From Phycisphaera sp. (lineage in GTDB: Bacteria; Planctomycetota; Phycisphaerae; Phycisphaerales; UBA1924): DNA of 64,000 bases. Below, in pieces: positions 1 through 8,270 of this stretch (the first letter of the stretch is position 1; every line of letters begins with the position of its first letter). The translations under genes and the position numbers were made by a program. The DNA is taken from the NCBI GenBank assembly GCA_003712165.1, contig RHLH01000001.1:2949575-3013574 (forward strand). The letters are read 5' to 3'. Under the pieces are notes generated by a model that searched no databases, was not told where the DNA came from, and saw only the letters and a list, made by a program, of their open reading frames with translations.

Positions 1-1
1 G

Positions 2-286
2 TGCGAGGATCAGCCGCCAGACGCGCTGTTCCAGGAGATATTCGAGCACAACGGGCGTTGGTACGCGGTCAGAGCGGTCTTGCTGGAAGACTACCGCAAG
101 GAGATGGTCCCCAGGAGCAAGAAGTGGCGCACGGTATGCATCCCCACAGCCCGGTTTGAGGAGATTTCGGCGCCGCTGACGTCGAGCCCATCACTCGAGT
201 TTCGGGGCAAAACATATAGGGTTGGTGTTGGTTCGGGAGATGAAGTTCGGAATCCGCGCTTTGCCCCGGCGCTGGCCGCCCGGTAG
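2..286 (+). CDS. C-terminal part of an unrecognised protein, cut by the window edge
   Basis: The reading frame is open from base 2 to a TAG at 284-286 and gives 94 residues, so the gene begins before the window. A TTG at 80 could start a 68-residue product, but the frame stays open upstream and has the same character (acidic and aromatic residues, FEHNGRWYAV). The segment is soluble, with no membrane helix, and ends in a short Ala/Pro/Arg-rich tail. I recognise no family. It lies 9 bp before the next gene on the same strand and may share its transcript. Confidence 0.45.
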   Translation, partial: CEDQPPDALFQEIFEHNGRWYAVRAVLLEDYRKEMVPRSKKWRTVCIPTARFEEISAPLTSSPSLEFRGKTYRVGVGSGDEVRNPRFAPALAAR

Positions 287-295
287 CATCGTGCC

Positions 296-544
296 ATGAT
301 GGCTGACCGTATGTACCGCAGAGCGTTGCTTCCTCTGGCTCTAGGAGCCGTGGTTCTTCTTGCGAGCCCCGCGGCGGCTCAGCCGGCCAACCAGGGCACA
401 CCTCAATCCACGATCATGCTTCCGCCCGCGTCGGGTGGTGTCGACGATCCACCCAAGTACCGGATGTACCTGACCGTGCTTGTGATCGGGGTGCTGATAC
501 TGGGAGCCAACGCGATCCCGTCCAAGCGGGGTCACCAGGACTAA
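296..544 (+). CDS. Small exported membrane protein, unknown function
   Basis: This 82-residue protein has an N-terminal signal or anchor (basic MYRR, then a Leu/Ala/Val stretch ending ASPAAAQ, residues about 6-29). It then has a short polar Pro/Gly linker and a second hydrophobic segment (YLTVLVIGVLILGANAI, about 59-75) before a basic tail. It would sit in the inner membrane with a short periplasmic loop, or be a cleaved one-helix protein. ATG 296 is followed by ATGs at 299 and 311, so the exact start is open. It precedes two other small membrane-anchored genes on the same strand. No family is recognised. Confidence 0.55.
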   Translation: MMADRMYRRALLPLALGAVVLLASPAAAQPANQGTPQSTIMLPPASGGVDDPPKYRMYLTVLVIGVLILGANAIPSKRGHQD

Positions 545-573
545 CCGCGGCGAGGCGCCGCCGGAGTCGAAAC

Positions 574-882
574 ATGCAAGAGAAACAGGCCAAGCGGGCC
601 CGGCTCGGCGCCGGGCATCTCATCGCGCTCAACGCCGCTCTGCTCGGCGTGCTGGGCGTTGTCTCTATCGCGACCGCGCAGCCTCAGGGCAACCGGGCAC
701 GCGGCGACTACGCCATGGTCGGGGGTGAGTTCCTAGGCGGTGGCAGCGGGAACGCTGTCTACATCCTCGACGCTTCCAACCAGGAACTCATCGCGGTCCG
801 CTGGGACACGTCACGAAAAGTGCTCGACGGCATCGGGTACCGGGACCTGAACAACGACTCTAAACAGAGGGCCGGGCGATGA
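574..882 (+). CDS. Small membrane-anchored protein, paralogue of the next gene
   Basis: The 102-residue product has a basic N-terminus, one hydrophobic segment (about 15-36, HLIALNAALLGVLGVVSIAT) and a periplasmic domain with the motif VYILDASNQELIAVRWD. The same pattern (LYVLDxxNxxLxxxxxD) occurs in the next gene, so the two look like a tandem duplication. GGAG lies about 10 bp before the ATG. The stop overlaps the next start in an ATGA arrangement, which suggests coupled translation. The domain resembles one short beta-propeller or lipoprotein repeat, but I cannot name the family. Confidence 0.65.
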   Translation: MQEKQAKRARLGAGHLIALNAALLGVLGVVSIATAQPQGNRARGDYAMVGGEFLGGGSGNAVYILDASNQELIAVRWDTSRKVLDGIGYRDLNNDSKQRAGR

Positions 883-1211
883 ACAAGAACAACAAAGGCC
901 TGAACGTGAACGTCCTCTGGGTCACCGCGGTCGCGCTGGCGGCGCTGATCGTCCTCCAGATCGGCAAGACCAGCGCGAACAACACGCTGCCCTTCGAGCA
1001 GCAGGCGCTCGGTGAGATGGTCGACTCGGTGGGTGACTACAAGATCATGACCACCGACGGCGCGAACGAAGAGATTCTTTACGTGCTCGACAACCGCAAC
1101 GAGCAGTTGCTTCTCTACAAAATCGACCAGCAGAAGGCGCTGACGCTGCTTGCACGCGAGGAACTCGACTTCGTGTTCGCCAGCGCCCGCAGCAAGCTGG
1201 GCGGCCGGTAA
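879..1211 (+). CDS. Small membrane-anchored protein, paralogue of the preceding gene
   Basis: A 110-residue protein. It has a short Asn/Lys-rich cytoplasmic start, one membrane helix (about 10-27, VNVLWVTAVALAALIVLQIG) and an extracytoplasmic domain. That domain contains EILYVLDNRNEQLLLYKID and ends AREELDFVFASARSKLGGR. It aligns with the upstream protein over the YxLDxxNxxL core, and both end in a Gly-Arg tail. The ATG overlaps the upstream TGA by 4 bp. Co-directional placement before a RicT-like gene suggests one transcript, but nothing shows a shared function. Confidence 0.65.
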   Translation: MNKNNKGLNVNVLWVTAVALAALIVLQIGKTSANNTLPFEQQALGEMVDSVGDYKIMTTDGANEEILYVLDNRNEQLLLYKIDQQKALTLLAREELDFVFASARSKLGGR

Positions 1212-1234
1212 AGCGCCGGACCCTTAGACACCCC

Positions 1235-2758
1235 ATGTCGATCGTCCCGCTCCCACAGTTCGAGGAAGACCTCGCCGAGTACCTTCAGGAGAAGGCAGAT
1301 CGCGAGGCGTACGAGCGGCTAAGCGCGCCGTCGACGATGGTTGTGCGCTTCGGGGTCATGCGTCTGATCGGCGAGTTCCCGTACGACGGCGATTCCAAAC
1401 CTGGGTGCGGCTCCAAGATCGTTGTCCGCACACACCGGGGCACTGAAGTCGGTGAAATGCTGACCAGCACCTGCGAGAACGCGGGCTGCTCCAAGAGCGT
1501 CACCCGCAAGGAGATGCTTGAGTACATCGAGAACTCAGGCGGCCAGGACTACCCGTTCCTTGACTCGAAGCACAACAAGTACGGCGTCAAGGGCCGAGCG
1601 CTCCGCGTCGCAACCGCTGAAGACATGGCTCACCAGAACGGGCTGCCCGAATCGAGCAAAGCAATCAAAGCCAAGGCGCAGGAACTCTCCAACTCGACGG
1701 GGGTGAAGGTCAAGATCGTCGAGGCCGAGCAGATCCTGGGCGGCGAGATGCTCACGGTCTACTACCTCTCCGAGGAGCGCGTGGACTTCGGGCCCCTGCT
1801 TTCGGCGCTCAAGAGCGAGTACGCGGACGTCAAGGTCGAGCTCAAGCAGATCGGCGCCCGCGACGAGGCGAGGATCACCGCCGACTACGAACGCTGCGGG
1901 CAGTACTGCTGCTGCAAGAACTTCCTGAAGGTGCTCAAACCCGTCAGCATGCGGAGCGCCAAGACGCAGAAGGCCACGCTCGACCCGCTCAAGATCTCGG
2001 GCCGATGCGGCAGGCTGATGTGCTGCCTCAGATACGAGGACAAGACGTACACAGAGCTCAAGAAGAATCTGCCGCACCGGAAGACGCGCGTGGGCACGCC
2101 CCACGGCGATGGGATCGTGCTCGACTCACAAATCTTGACACAACTGGTGCTCGTGAGGCTCGACGACAGCAGGAACGTCGCAGTGCCCGTCGAAGAACTC
2201 GTCGAGCCGGGCCAGACGCCGAAACCCGCGGAGAAGCCCAGCGCCGACCGCGCACCCCCGGAGCGCCGCGAGAAGCGAGACGACGCGTCGGCGCCGACTG
2301 ATAAACCCAAGCGCAAGCGCCGCCGGCGCAAGAAGGGTTCCCCGGAGAGCACCGACGCAGCGCCCGCTCAGGGCGCAGCCGAGAAAGAGGAAACGCCCAA
2401 GGCGATCGGACGACGCCGGAAACGCAAGCCCTCGTCTGGTCAGGAGCAGGCGAGCGCATCTGGTGATGCAAACCCATCGGGCTCGTCAGGAACATTGGGC
2501 GAATCCGAGAGCCAAACCGAGAGCAGGCCCAAAGCCAAGCGCAGGCGTCGCCGATCGGGCCCGAAGCCAGCCAGGTCCCAGGGCGAGCAGGCCGGCGGGG
2601 CCGAGCAGCCAAAGTCGCACGAGGGCGAGAAGGCCGATGGACAGGCTCCGAAAAAACGCAGACGCAGACGCCGCCGATCGGGTGGTAGCGGTGGTTCGGG
2701 TGGTTCGGGCGGAGGTCAGCCCGGCCCGGGCCCGGGCTCCAGCGGCGGCGCGGACTGA
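1235..2758 (+). CDS. RicT/YaaT-like PSP1-domain protein with long basic tail
   Basis: Residues about 35-320 match the PSP1/RicT (YaaT) family, known in Bacillus as part of a Fe-S-carrying complex that affects RNA processing and development. The family cysteines are visible: C221, the run CCC at 225-227, C258 and the pair at 263-264 (GRCGRLMCC). Additional cysteines occur at 58, 80 and 85. Residues about 320-507 are a low-complexity extension with repeated Lys/Arg clusters (KRKRRRRKK, KRRRRR) separated by Ser/Glu/Ala-rich stretches and ending in GGSGG repeats. Such a tail suits RNA or ribosome binding, but that is inference. The ATG at 1235 lies 23 bp after the previous stop. Confidence 0.85.
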   Translation: MSIVPLPQFEEDLAEYLQEKADREAYERLSAPSTMVVRFGVMRLIGEFPYDGDSKPGCGSKIVVRTHRGTEVGEMLTSTCENAGCSKSVTRKEMLEYIENSGGQDYPFLDSKHNKYGVKGRALRVATAEDMAHQNGLPESSKAIKAKAQELSNSTGVKVKIVEAEQILGGEMLTVYYLSEERVDFGPLLSALKSEYADVKVELKQIGARDEARITADYERCGQYCCCKNFLKVLKPVSMRSAKTQKATLDPLKISGRCGRLMCCLRYEDKTYTELKKNLPHRKTRVGTPHGDGIVLDSQILTQLVLVRLDDSRNVAVPVEELVEPGQTPKPAEKPSADRAPPERREKRDDASAPTDKPKRKRRRRKKGSPESTDAAPAQGAAEKEETPKAIGRRRKRKPSSGQEQASASGDANPSGSSGTLGESESQTESRPKAKRRRRRSGPKPARSQGEQAGGAEQPKSHEGEKADGQAPKKRRRRRRRSGGSGGSGGSGGGQPGPGPGSSGGAD

Positions 2759-2784
2759 CCGATCCTGATCTGGCGACCCATCGC

Positions 2785-4401
2785 ATGCCGATCGACCCAC
2801 GACCCATCCAGGCTGAACCAAAGGGCTTTACGAAGCCGACGGTTCCCGACACGCTGATCTCCGTGGTCATCGCGTTCTCGCTGGCGTTTATCGGCAGGGC
2901 GTACGTGCTTGAGCCGTTCGTGATCCCGACCGGCTCGATGGCGCCGACGCTGCTCGGCGCGCACTTCCGTGCGACGTCCGCAGAATCAGGCGCCCAGTGG
3001 CCCATCGACAGGCAGCTCACCGACTCGAAGCACGGCGCGCTGATCCGTGACCCGTATACGACGAGCGAGTTCGAGGCCGGCGCGATGCGCCAGCGCGCGG
3101 GTGATCGGATTCTTGTGCTCAAGCGCACGCCCCTGTCGCGTCCGATGCGGCGGTACGAGGTCGCGGTCTTCCGCAACCCGGTGGACCCGGGCGAGAATCT
3201 GATCAAGCGCATCATCGGGATGCCTGGCGAGCAGATCGCGCTGGTGGACGGCGATGTCTTTGTGCGTCCGGTCCCGCAGAACCCAACGAACAGCCTGACG
3301 GCATGGGAAGAACCGGGCTGGTCGATCGCTCGCAAGCCCGAGCGAGAACAGCGCGCGATCTGGCTCCCCATCTTCGACGCGGCGCACCTGCCGAGAACAG
3401 GCCCCGTCCCCGGCGCGTGGCCCTTCAAGCCCAGCGAAGACTGGACGCTCGACGGGACTGTGCTTCGCAAGAACACCGAGGGCTCCGCCTCGCTCATCTG
3501 GGACAACACGGTCTGGGACATCAGAGACAGGCTCGCGTACAACGACATCGATCTGTACCGCGATCCTCGGTTCGGGCCCGGGCGCGCCAAGGGGTGGCTG
3601 CCGCCCAACTACCCGGTGTCCGATCTTGCGATCTCGACAGGATTCGAGCCGACCAGCGAGAGCGATGCGATCACGATCGAGTTGACGACGAGGCAGACAG
3701 TCTTCCAGGCGCGAGTCTCGGGTGCGAACGTCACACTCAAGTCACGCGATCTTCTGATGCCCGAGTCCGACTGGACAGAACTCGCAAGCGAGAAGCCGGC
3801 GACTCCGATCAAGCCGGGCAAGGCCTCGCTTGTCGAGTTCTGGCACGCCGACCAGTCGCTCTGGCTCTTTGTCAACGATCGGCTGGTGTCGCGGGTCAAT
3901 TACGACTGGTCTATCCCCGAGCGGCTCCGGCACTCGATCAAGGGCGTGAAGCTCGACACGCTCCTGCCCCTCTCGCGCGGGATGAACCTGCTTTCGTCCA
4001 CAGAGCAGTACACGAAACCCGAGATCAGGATCGAAGTAACAGGCGGCCCCGCCAAGCTGCACCGCGTGCGCGTGGACAGGGATCTGTACTACCACCCGTA
4101 CCAGACGACCGACAGCATGCGCGCCGGTGAGCCGCCGCTTGGCACGCACCCGCTCTCGACGGCGACACTTGGCAAGGGTCAGTACTTTGCGCTGGGCGAC
4201 AACAGCCCGCGCAGCGCCGACAGCCGCGTCTGGGGCGAGCCCCACCCGCTCGTCCAGCAGAACTTCCCCGCGACCGCTGCACAGGGCGTGGTGCCCGAAG
4301 AGCTCATCATCGGGCGAGCGTTTGTGGTGTATTTCCCAAGCATCAGCAAGGAAGGACCGGTGCCTGTCCCGGATCTGGGCCGGATCAGACCGATCCGGTG
4401 A
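2785..4401 (+). CDS. lepB: Signal peptidase I with a large inserted domain
   Basis: Type I signal peptidase, which cleaves signal peptides of exported proteins at the outer face of the inner membrane. One N-terminal helix (about 22-40) precedes the catalytic Ser51 in PTGSMAPTL. The catalytic Lys is K141 in LIKRIIGMPGE. The C-terminal box ALGDNSPRSADSRVWG is intact. At 538 residues it is far longer than the usual 200-330. The extra 250-300 residues lie between the Lys box and the GDN box and contain beta-rich, LamG-like sequence (SLVEFWHADQSLWLFVNDR). The insert probably forms a separate extracytoplasmic domain. The stop directly abuts the stop of the convergent gene. Confidence 0.93.
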   Translation: MPIDPRPIQAEPKGFTKPTVPDTLISVVIAFSLAFIGRAYVLEPFVIPTGSMAPTLLGAHFRATSAESGAQWPIDRQLTDSKHGALIRDPYTTSEFEAGAMRQRAGDRILVLKRTPLSRPMRRYEVAVFRNPVDPGENLIKRIIGMPGEQIALVDGDVFVRPVPQNPTNSLTAWEEPGWSIARKPEREQRAIWLPIFDAAHLPRTGPVPGAWPFKPSEDWTLDGTVLRKNTEGSASLIWDNTVWDIRDRLAYNDIDLYRDPRFGPGRAKGWLPPNYPVSDLAISTGFEPTSESDAITIELTTRQTVFQARVSGANVTLKSRDLLMPESDWTELASEKPATPIKPGKASLVEFWHADQSLWLFVNDRLVSRVNYDWSIPERLRHSIKGVKLDTLLPLSRGMNLLSSTEQYTKPEIRIEVTGGPAKLHRVRVDRDLYYHPYQTTDSMRAGEPPLGTHPLSTATLGKGQYFALGDNSPRSADSRVWGEPHPLVQQNFPATAAQGVVPEELIIGRAFVVYFPSISKEGPVPVPDLGRIRPIR

Positions 4402-5187
4402 TTATTCTGATTCCGTCTCGCCTTCGAGTGGCCAATCGGATTCGCCGTTGAGATCGGGCCCGAAGTGCAGCCCGTCCCAGTAGACATGGGCCTTCGCGTC
4501 GGTCTCGAACTCGTCGTCCCTGCCGTCGTAGCGGACCTCGTACAGCACGCGGATGTACCTGTAGTCGCTCGGATCGACACCCCAGAGGCGCTTGAAGTCC
4601 TCGCGGGGGTTGAGATCGAAACGGACCCACTCGTCTTCGACAACGCCGCCCTCGCCATCGTCTAATTCGAGTGCATCGTTGAGGAGCTGGAACTTTCTGT
4701 TGCTGATCTTCAGCGGCGGCTTCTCGACACCCCCGAACGTATAGGCGATCTGGTAGTTCCGGTGCTGCCGCTCGGGCGGGAAGTTGCCTGTGACGTCCCA
4801 GACGATGACGACGATCTGGACGTACTGGCGCATCGTGCCGCGCTTCCAGTCCTCGACACGTACCCAGCCCGAGAGTTCCTCAGGCATCGCCTCGATGTCC
4901 AGATTCTGGATCGCACCGACGATGAGCGAGGTGCTCGTCGGGTTGGAGTCGGAGTCGAGCGTGAGCTTGACGGAGTAGTCGCCGTCGATGGAGCGCTCGT
5001 CGGTGCGCTCAAAGCCGCGCCAGTAGGGACGCTCGGGCCCCGCGAAGCTCCACCACTCCGACAGGCGGTGCGGGTCGAGCTCGGCCGGCTCCTCGGCGGG
5101 CTCCTCGAAAGAGCCGTTGACGAGCAGGTTGCCGTTCTCGGGCTGACCGGCGAGCGCTGCGGCGAGAACCATCCAAATCATCTTCAA
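4402..5187 (-). CDS. Secreted protein with jelly-roll-like (carbohydrate-binding-type) domain, unknown role
   Basis: The 261-residue product starts with a short signal peptide (MIWMVLAAALAG). NLLVNGSFEEP follows, a common opening of carbohydrate-binding or discoidin-like beta-sandwich domains. The rest has alternating beta strands with many Trp, Tyr and acidic residues (YSVKLTLDSDSNP, GWVRVEDW, YIRVLYEVRYDG). No catalytic motif is visible. It is encoded opposite lepB and its TAA begins the base after the lepB TGA, so the two transcripts probably run into each other. The domain type is inferred from pattern only. Confidence 0.6.
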   Translation of the reverse strand: MKMIWMVLAAALAGQPENGNLLVNGSFEEPAEEPAELDPHRLSEWWSFAGPERPYWRGFERTDERSIDGDYSVKLTLDSDSNPTSTSLIVGAIQNLDIEAMPEELSGWVRVEDWKRGTMRQYVQIVVIVWDVTGNFPPERQHRNYQIAYTFGGVEKPPLKISNRKFQLLNDALELDDGEGGVVEDEWVRFDLNPREDFKRLWGVDPSDYRYIRVLYEVRYDGRDDEFETDAKAHVYWDGLHFGPDLNGESDWPLEGETESE

Positions 5188-5275
5188 TGCCTTTCGGTTC
5201 CAGTGTGTCCCTACACCATATCACACATATCCGCGAGTGCCTGACGGGTTTCGTCCGCGGTTCCGATAGCTCCTG

Positions 5276-5851
5276 TCAACGCGACTCCTCGGGAACCTCG
5301 CCTATCGCGCCCTCGCCCTCACCCAGCTTCGCGCCCAGCCCGAGTACAACGCGGTTGGCGTACGCGAAGTACGCTGCCGACTGGGCGGCATCCAGAATCT
5401 CGCGATCGGTGATCGACTCCGCCCGCAACGCATCGACATCGCCCTGCGACATCGCCTCCGGGTGCGTGGTCAGCTTCGATGCGTACACAACGAGCGCCCT
5501 CTCCCTGCTCGATAGCGATGAGAGATCATCCGCCTTGAGTTCGTCGGCGACCGCCTTGCGGTCTTCGGGCAGCAGGCGCTTCAGCCCAGCCGCGTGGTGC
5601 TCCTTGCAGTAGTCGCACCCGTTGAGCCTGCTGACGGCAACACCGATCATCTCACGCTCGGCGCGAGAGAGCGGGCTCGGCTTGTGCATCGACTGAACAT
5701 ACAACGCGCAGTGTGCATCGAGCGATGCGGGGTTGAGCGAGTGGACCTTGAGAACGTTGTCGACGGTCCCGTCGGGGTTGCCGAAGCGCTTGTAGAGCGC
5801 CGCGAGCTCGCCCTCCGCCTTGTCTTCCGGGATGATCTCGATGAACGCCAA
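5276..5851 (-). CDS. AhpD-like alkylhydroperoxidase / peroxidase-related enzyme
   Basis: A 191-residue protein of the carboxymuconolactone decarboxylase/AhpD superfamily. The redox motif CDYC with the following EHH is at about residues 91-97 (GCDYCKEHHAAGLKR), after a helix starting PLSRAEREMIG, as usual for the family. These enzymes reduce peroxides with a CxxC pair plus a nearby His, but many members have unknown substrates. It begins 12 bp after the hisS stop on the same strand and is probably co-transcribed. That link is not functionally obvious. Confidence 0.82.
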   Translation of the reverse strand: MAFIEIIPEDKAEGELAALYKRFGNPDGTVDNVLKVHSLNPASLDAHCALYVQSMHKPSPLSRAEREMIGVAVSRLNGCDYCKEHHAAGLKRLLPEDRKAVADELKADDLSSLSSRERALVVYASKLTTHPEAMSQGDVDALRAESITDREILDAAQSAAYFAYANRVVLGLGAKLGEGEGAIGEVPEESR

Positions 5852-5863
5852 TGCTCTGCCTCC

Positions 5864-7279
5864 CTAGAGCCGCTCGGCGAGAACCGCGCCGACCTTGTCG
5901 AGCGCGAACACGCCCAGCTCCTCGCGCGTGTCGAGGTTCTCGACCTTCGCGGCCTCGTCCGACTCGATGATCACCGCGAACTTCGCGTGCTGCCTGCGCG
6001 CATCGCCCAGGAGCTTGCCGATGTTCTTGGTGGACTTGTACGAACGCCTCGCGTGCATGGGCTCGACCTCGTACCGCGCCGAATCCCAGGGCTTGCCGTC
6101 GAACCCCTCGCGCTCTTTGCCCCGGCGGAGCTCGGCCAGCAGAGGCTCGATGTGCGGCTCGCCCGCTTCATTGGCGATCACAAACGCCTCCGGGCGCACG
6201 CTCGCGGGCTTCTGCGAGACCGCGTCCGCAAGCTCGGGTCCCTCGGGCATCAAACCCTTGTCCTCGAGCAGCAGCCCGAGCACGACGTCGCCCATCCCGA
6301 ACCCAACCGCGGGCGTGGGCGGCCCGCCGAAGAGCTCGATCAGGTTGTCGTACCGACCCCCGCCCGCGACGGCGCGCTCGCCGTCGGCGATGAGCTCGAA
6401 GACGGTGCCGGTGTAGTAAGCGAGGCCGCGGGCGATTGATGCATCAATATCTACGTAGTTCGTAAGTTGCCGCTTTGCAGCCTCATTATGTACATAAGCA
6501 AGATTTGCGACATGAACACCTTGAAGAGTGCCATGCGACTTCGCATTCGGTTCTTGCGCATTTAACAGATCAGCTGTTGTGCCTCTTACATATGATTCAA
6601 CAAAATTTGCTCTCTCATCAAACCTGGTGATGTCAAGCTTCAAACTAGATGCTTGTTCGCGAAATTCCGCAGTACTCAGTTTACTTCGACGATCAATTAG
6701 AGCAATTGCGTCATCAATTTTGGAACTAATAACTCCAGAATAATCTAATAGCGATATGAGTAACTGTTTATTATTTAAGCGAAGCCGGATGTCACCAGAA
6801 CTCAATCCAAGCTCATTACTCAATTCGAGCAGTACCGAAAATGCGTCCGTATCGGATTGGACCGCCTCTCCCCCCATCACATCACAGTTCCACTGCATGA
6901 ACTCCCTTAGCCTGCCCCGCTGCGGCTTCTCCGCGCGGAAGTACGGGCCCGCGGTGAACCACTTGCATGGGTTCGGCAGCGAGTTCGCCTTCTCCGCGTA
7001 CATGCGCGCGAGCGTGGGTGTGAACTCGGGGCGCAGGGCGTAGTCGTCGTCGCCCCCCGCTCTTCGGAAACTGAAGAGCTCGCTGACGATGCCCTCGCCC
7101 GACTTCTTCTTGTAGAGCTCGAGCATCTCGAACGTGGGGCCGGCGATCTCGTCGAAGCCGTGGCGGATCGAGACACGGCGCCAGGCCTCGGTGATGTACC
7201 GCTGGCGGAGGACATCCTCGGGGTAGAGGTCGCGGGTGCCCTTGGGCGGCGGGATCTTGCTGGAGCCTGGCTTGGCCAT
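5864..7279 (-). CDS. hisS: Histidyl-tRNA synthetase, mosaic base composition
   Basis: Class II histidyl-tRNA synthetase, which charges tRNA-His. It opens with KGTRDLYP and carries motif 2 at about 114-128 (FRAEKPQRGRLREFM), the histidine-specific block RGLAYYTGTVFE (284-295), GGGRYDNL and motif 3 near PAVGFGMG. The C-terminal anticodon-binding domain starts near residue 360. Length (471) is slightly above typical. The codons for residues about 131-282 are near 40% GC while both flanks are clearly GC-rich. The frame is unbroken and the borders fall next to conserved motifs. The ATG at 7279 is the first in frame before the TRDLYP block. Confidence 0.93.
   Translation of the reverse strand: MAKPGSSKIPPPKGTRDLYPEDVLRQRYITEAWRRVSIRHGFDEIAGPTFEMLELYKKKSGEGIVSELFSFRRAGGDDDYALRPEFTPTLARMYAEKANSLPNPCKWFTAGPYFRAEKPQRGRLREFMQWNCDVMGGEAVQSDTDAFSVLLELSNELGLSSGDIRLRLNNKQLLISLLDYSGVISSKIDDAIALIDRRSKLSTAEFREQASSLKLDITRFDERANFVESYVRGTTADLLNAQEPNAKSHGTLQGVHVANLAYVHNEAAKRQLTNYVDIDASIARGLAYYTGTVFELIADGERAVAGGGRYDNLIELFGGPPTPAVGFGMGDVVLGLLLEDKGLMPEGPELADAVSQKPASVRPEAFVIANEAGEPHIEPLLAELRRGKEREGFDGKPWDSARYEVEPMHARRSYKSTKNIGKLLGDARRQHAKFAVIIESDEAAKVENLDTREELGVFALDKVGAVLAERL
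6437..6885. other. Low-GC tract inside hisS
   Basis: Counting lines 6481-6780 gives about 28-43% GC per 60 bases, while the hisS sequence on both sides is above 60%. The tract is wholly coding and in frame. Its edges lie next to the motif 2 and RGLAYYTG blocks, which are the most conserved parts of the gene. That is what allelic replacement by a diverged homologue would produce. Confidence 0.75.
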
Positions 7280-7439
7280 CGGTTCGGGATTCCTCGGGAG
7301 TCTGCGTGCTGACCCGTGAGCGTATCCCGCTGGGCAGGGCTTGCAGTCAGGGCACCCCTATCACAAGCCGTATATATCTAGAAGGGCGATTTTCTCGGAT
7401 CTACTGGGAACACTCCTATGGATGCGTGCGTTCATTGAT

Positions 7440-7457
7440 TGTGAACAGACGTTCACA
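7440..7457. promoter_or_regulatory. Probable TetR-family operator
   Basis: A perfect inverted repeat TGTGAAC-AGAC-GTTCACA ends 18 bp before the ATG of the TetR-type regulator. Spacing and symmetry fit a TetR-family dimer site, so autoregulation is likely. The site also lies 160 bp upstream of the divergent hisS start. Confidence 0.6.
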
Positions 7458-7475
7458 TCCGTCGCGGAGCCGATC

Positions 7476-8105
7476 ATGACGACCAGGGGCCACAGCCAAG
7501 CCAAGCCAGAGGGGAGGCCCGACGCCAGGCCAGATGCCAAGTCGCGGCTGCACGAAGCTGCGCTCAGGCTTGCGACCCTGGACGAATCGGACACATCGGT
7601 GCGCGCGATCGCTCGGGAGGCCGGAGTAAGCCAGGGGGCGCTCTACAGGCACTACGCGAGCAGGGAAGATCTGCTGGGCGCGGTATTCGCTGAGCAGATC
7701 GAGCCGATGATCGCGCACAAGGAAGGGCTCGTTGCGATGCGCGCACCGATCCGCGACCGCGTCCGCGAGTGGGTGCGGAGCACGTACGACCGGTTCGACC
7801 GCGAGCCGGACGGGTTCGCGTTTGTCTTTCTCACAACCCACAACCTGCCCGAGAAGCACAAGCACATCGCGGGGCGACAGAGCGCGCTGCTGACGGAGTT
7901 GCTCCGTCAGTGGGCGAGCGAGGGCAAGCTCAAGGACATGCCGATTGAGCTCGCGTCCGCGATGTTTGTCGGGCTCATGCTGAGCGTTCCGGAGCGCGTG
8001 CGCAAGGGGTCACTTGCGAAGCCCGCCGCGCAATACACAGACCGGATCGCGGACTCGATCTGGGCTGTTCTTGCTGAAGAAGAGGGCGAGAGCAGCCTGG
8101 GTTGA
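7476..8105 (+). CDS. TetR/AcrR-family transcriptional regulator
   Basis: The product has an N-terminal TetR helix-turn-helix: AALRLATLD, then SVRAIAREAGVSQGALYRHYASREDLL. A helical ligand-binding and dimerisation domain of about 140 residues follows. I chose ATG 7476 (209 residues) over an upstream TTG at 7341. The extra residues are not TetR-like, and the predicted operator lies in that stretch. TetR proteins usually repress their own gene and a neighbour in response to a small molecule. No efflux pump or enzyme adjoins it, so the target is unknown. A terminator follows the stop. Confidence 0.85.
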   Translation: MTTRGHSQAKPEGRPDARPDAKSRLHEAALRLATLDESDTSVRAIAREAGVSQGALYRHYASREDLLGAVFAEQIEPMIAHKEGLVAMRAPIRDRVREWVRSTYDRFDREPDGFAFVFLTTHNLPEKHKHIAGRQSALLTELLRQWASEGKLKDMPIELASAMFVGLMLSVPERVRKGSLAKPAAQYTDRIADSIWAVLAEEEGESSLG

Positions 8106-8118
8106 GCATTCTCCTCCG

Positions 8119-8155
8119 CACACCCGCGCGCGAGAGCGATCGGGTGTGTTTCTTT
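8119..8155 (+). terminator. Intrinsic terminator after the TetR-type gene
   Basis: CACACCCG at 8119-8126 pairs with CGGGTGTG at 8141-8148 around a 14-base spacer, followed by TTTCTTT. It starts 13 bp after the stop codon. Confidence 0.7.
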
Positions 8156-8270
8156 ATCGGATAGCCCGGGAGTGTCATACATCGGCGGTCCGCCGGTGCG
8201 CTGTCCATGTGTCCGGATCGAGGGTGTGGGGGCCTCAGCTTTGCATCGTTCATGCAGGAGGAATGCACCT

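Noticed and set aside
2058-3608. Long minus-strand ORF of 516 codons
   Set aside because: It runs antisense through the RicT-like and lepB genes, is Arg/Ser/Pro-rich and has no family motif, as expected from GC-rich codon shadows.
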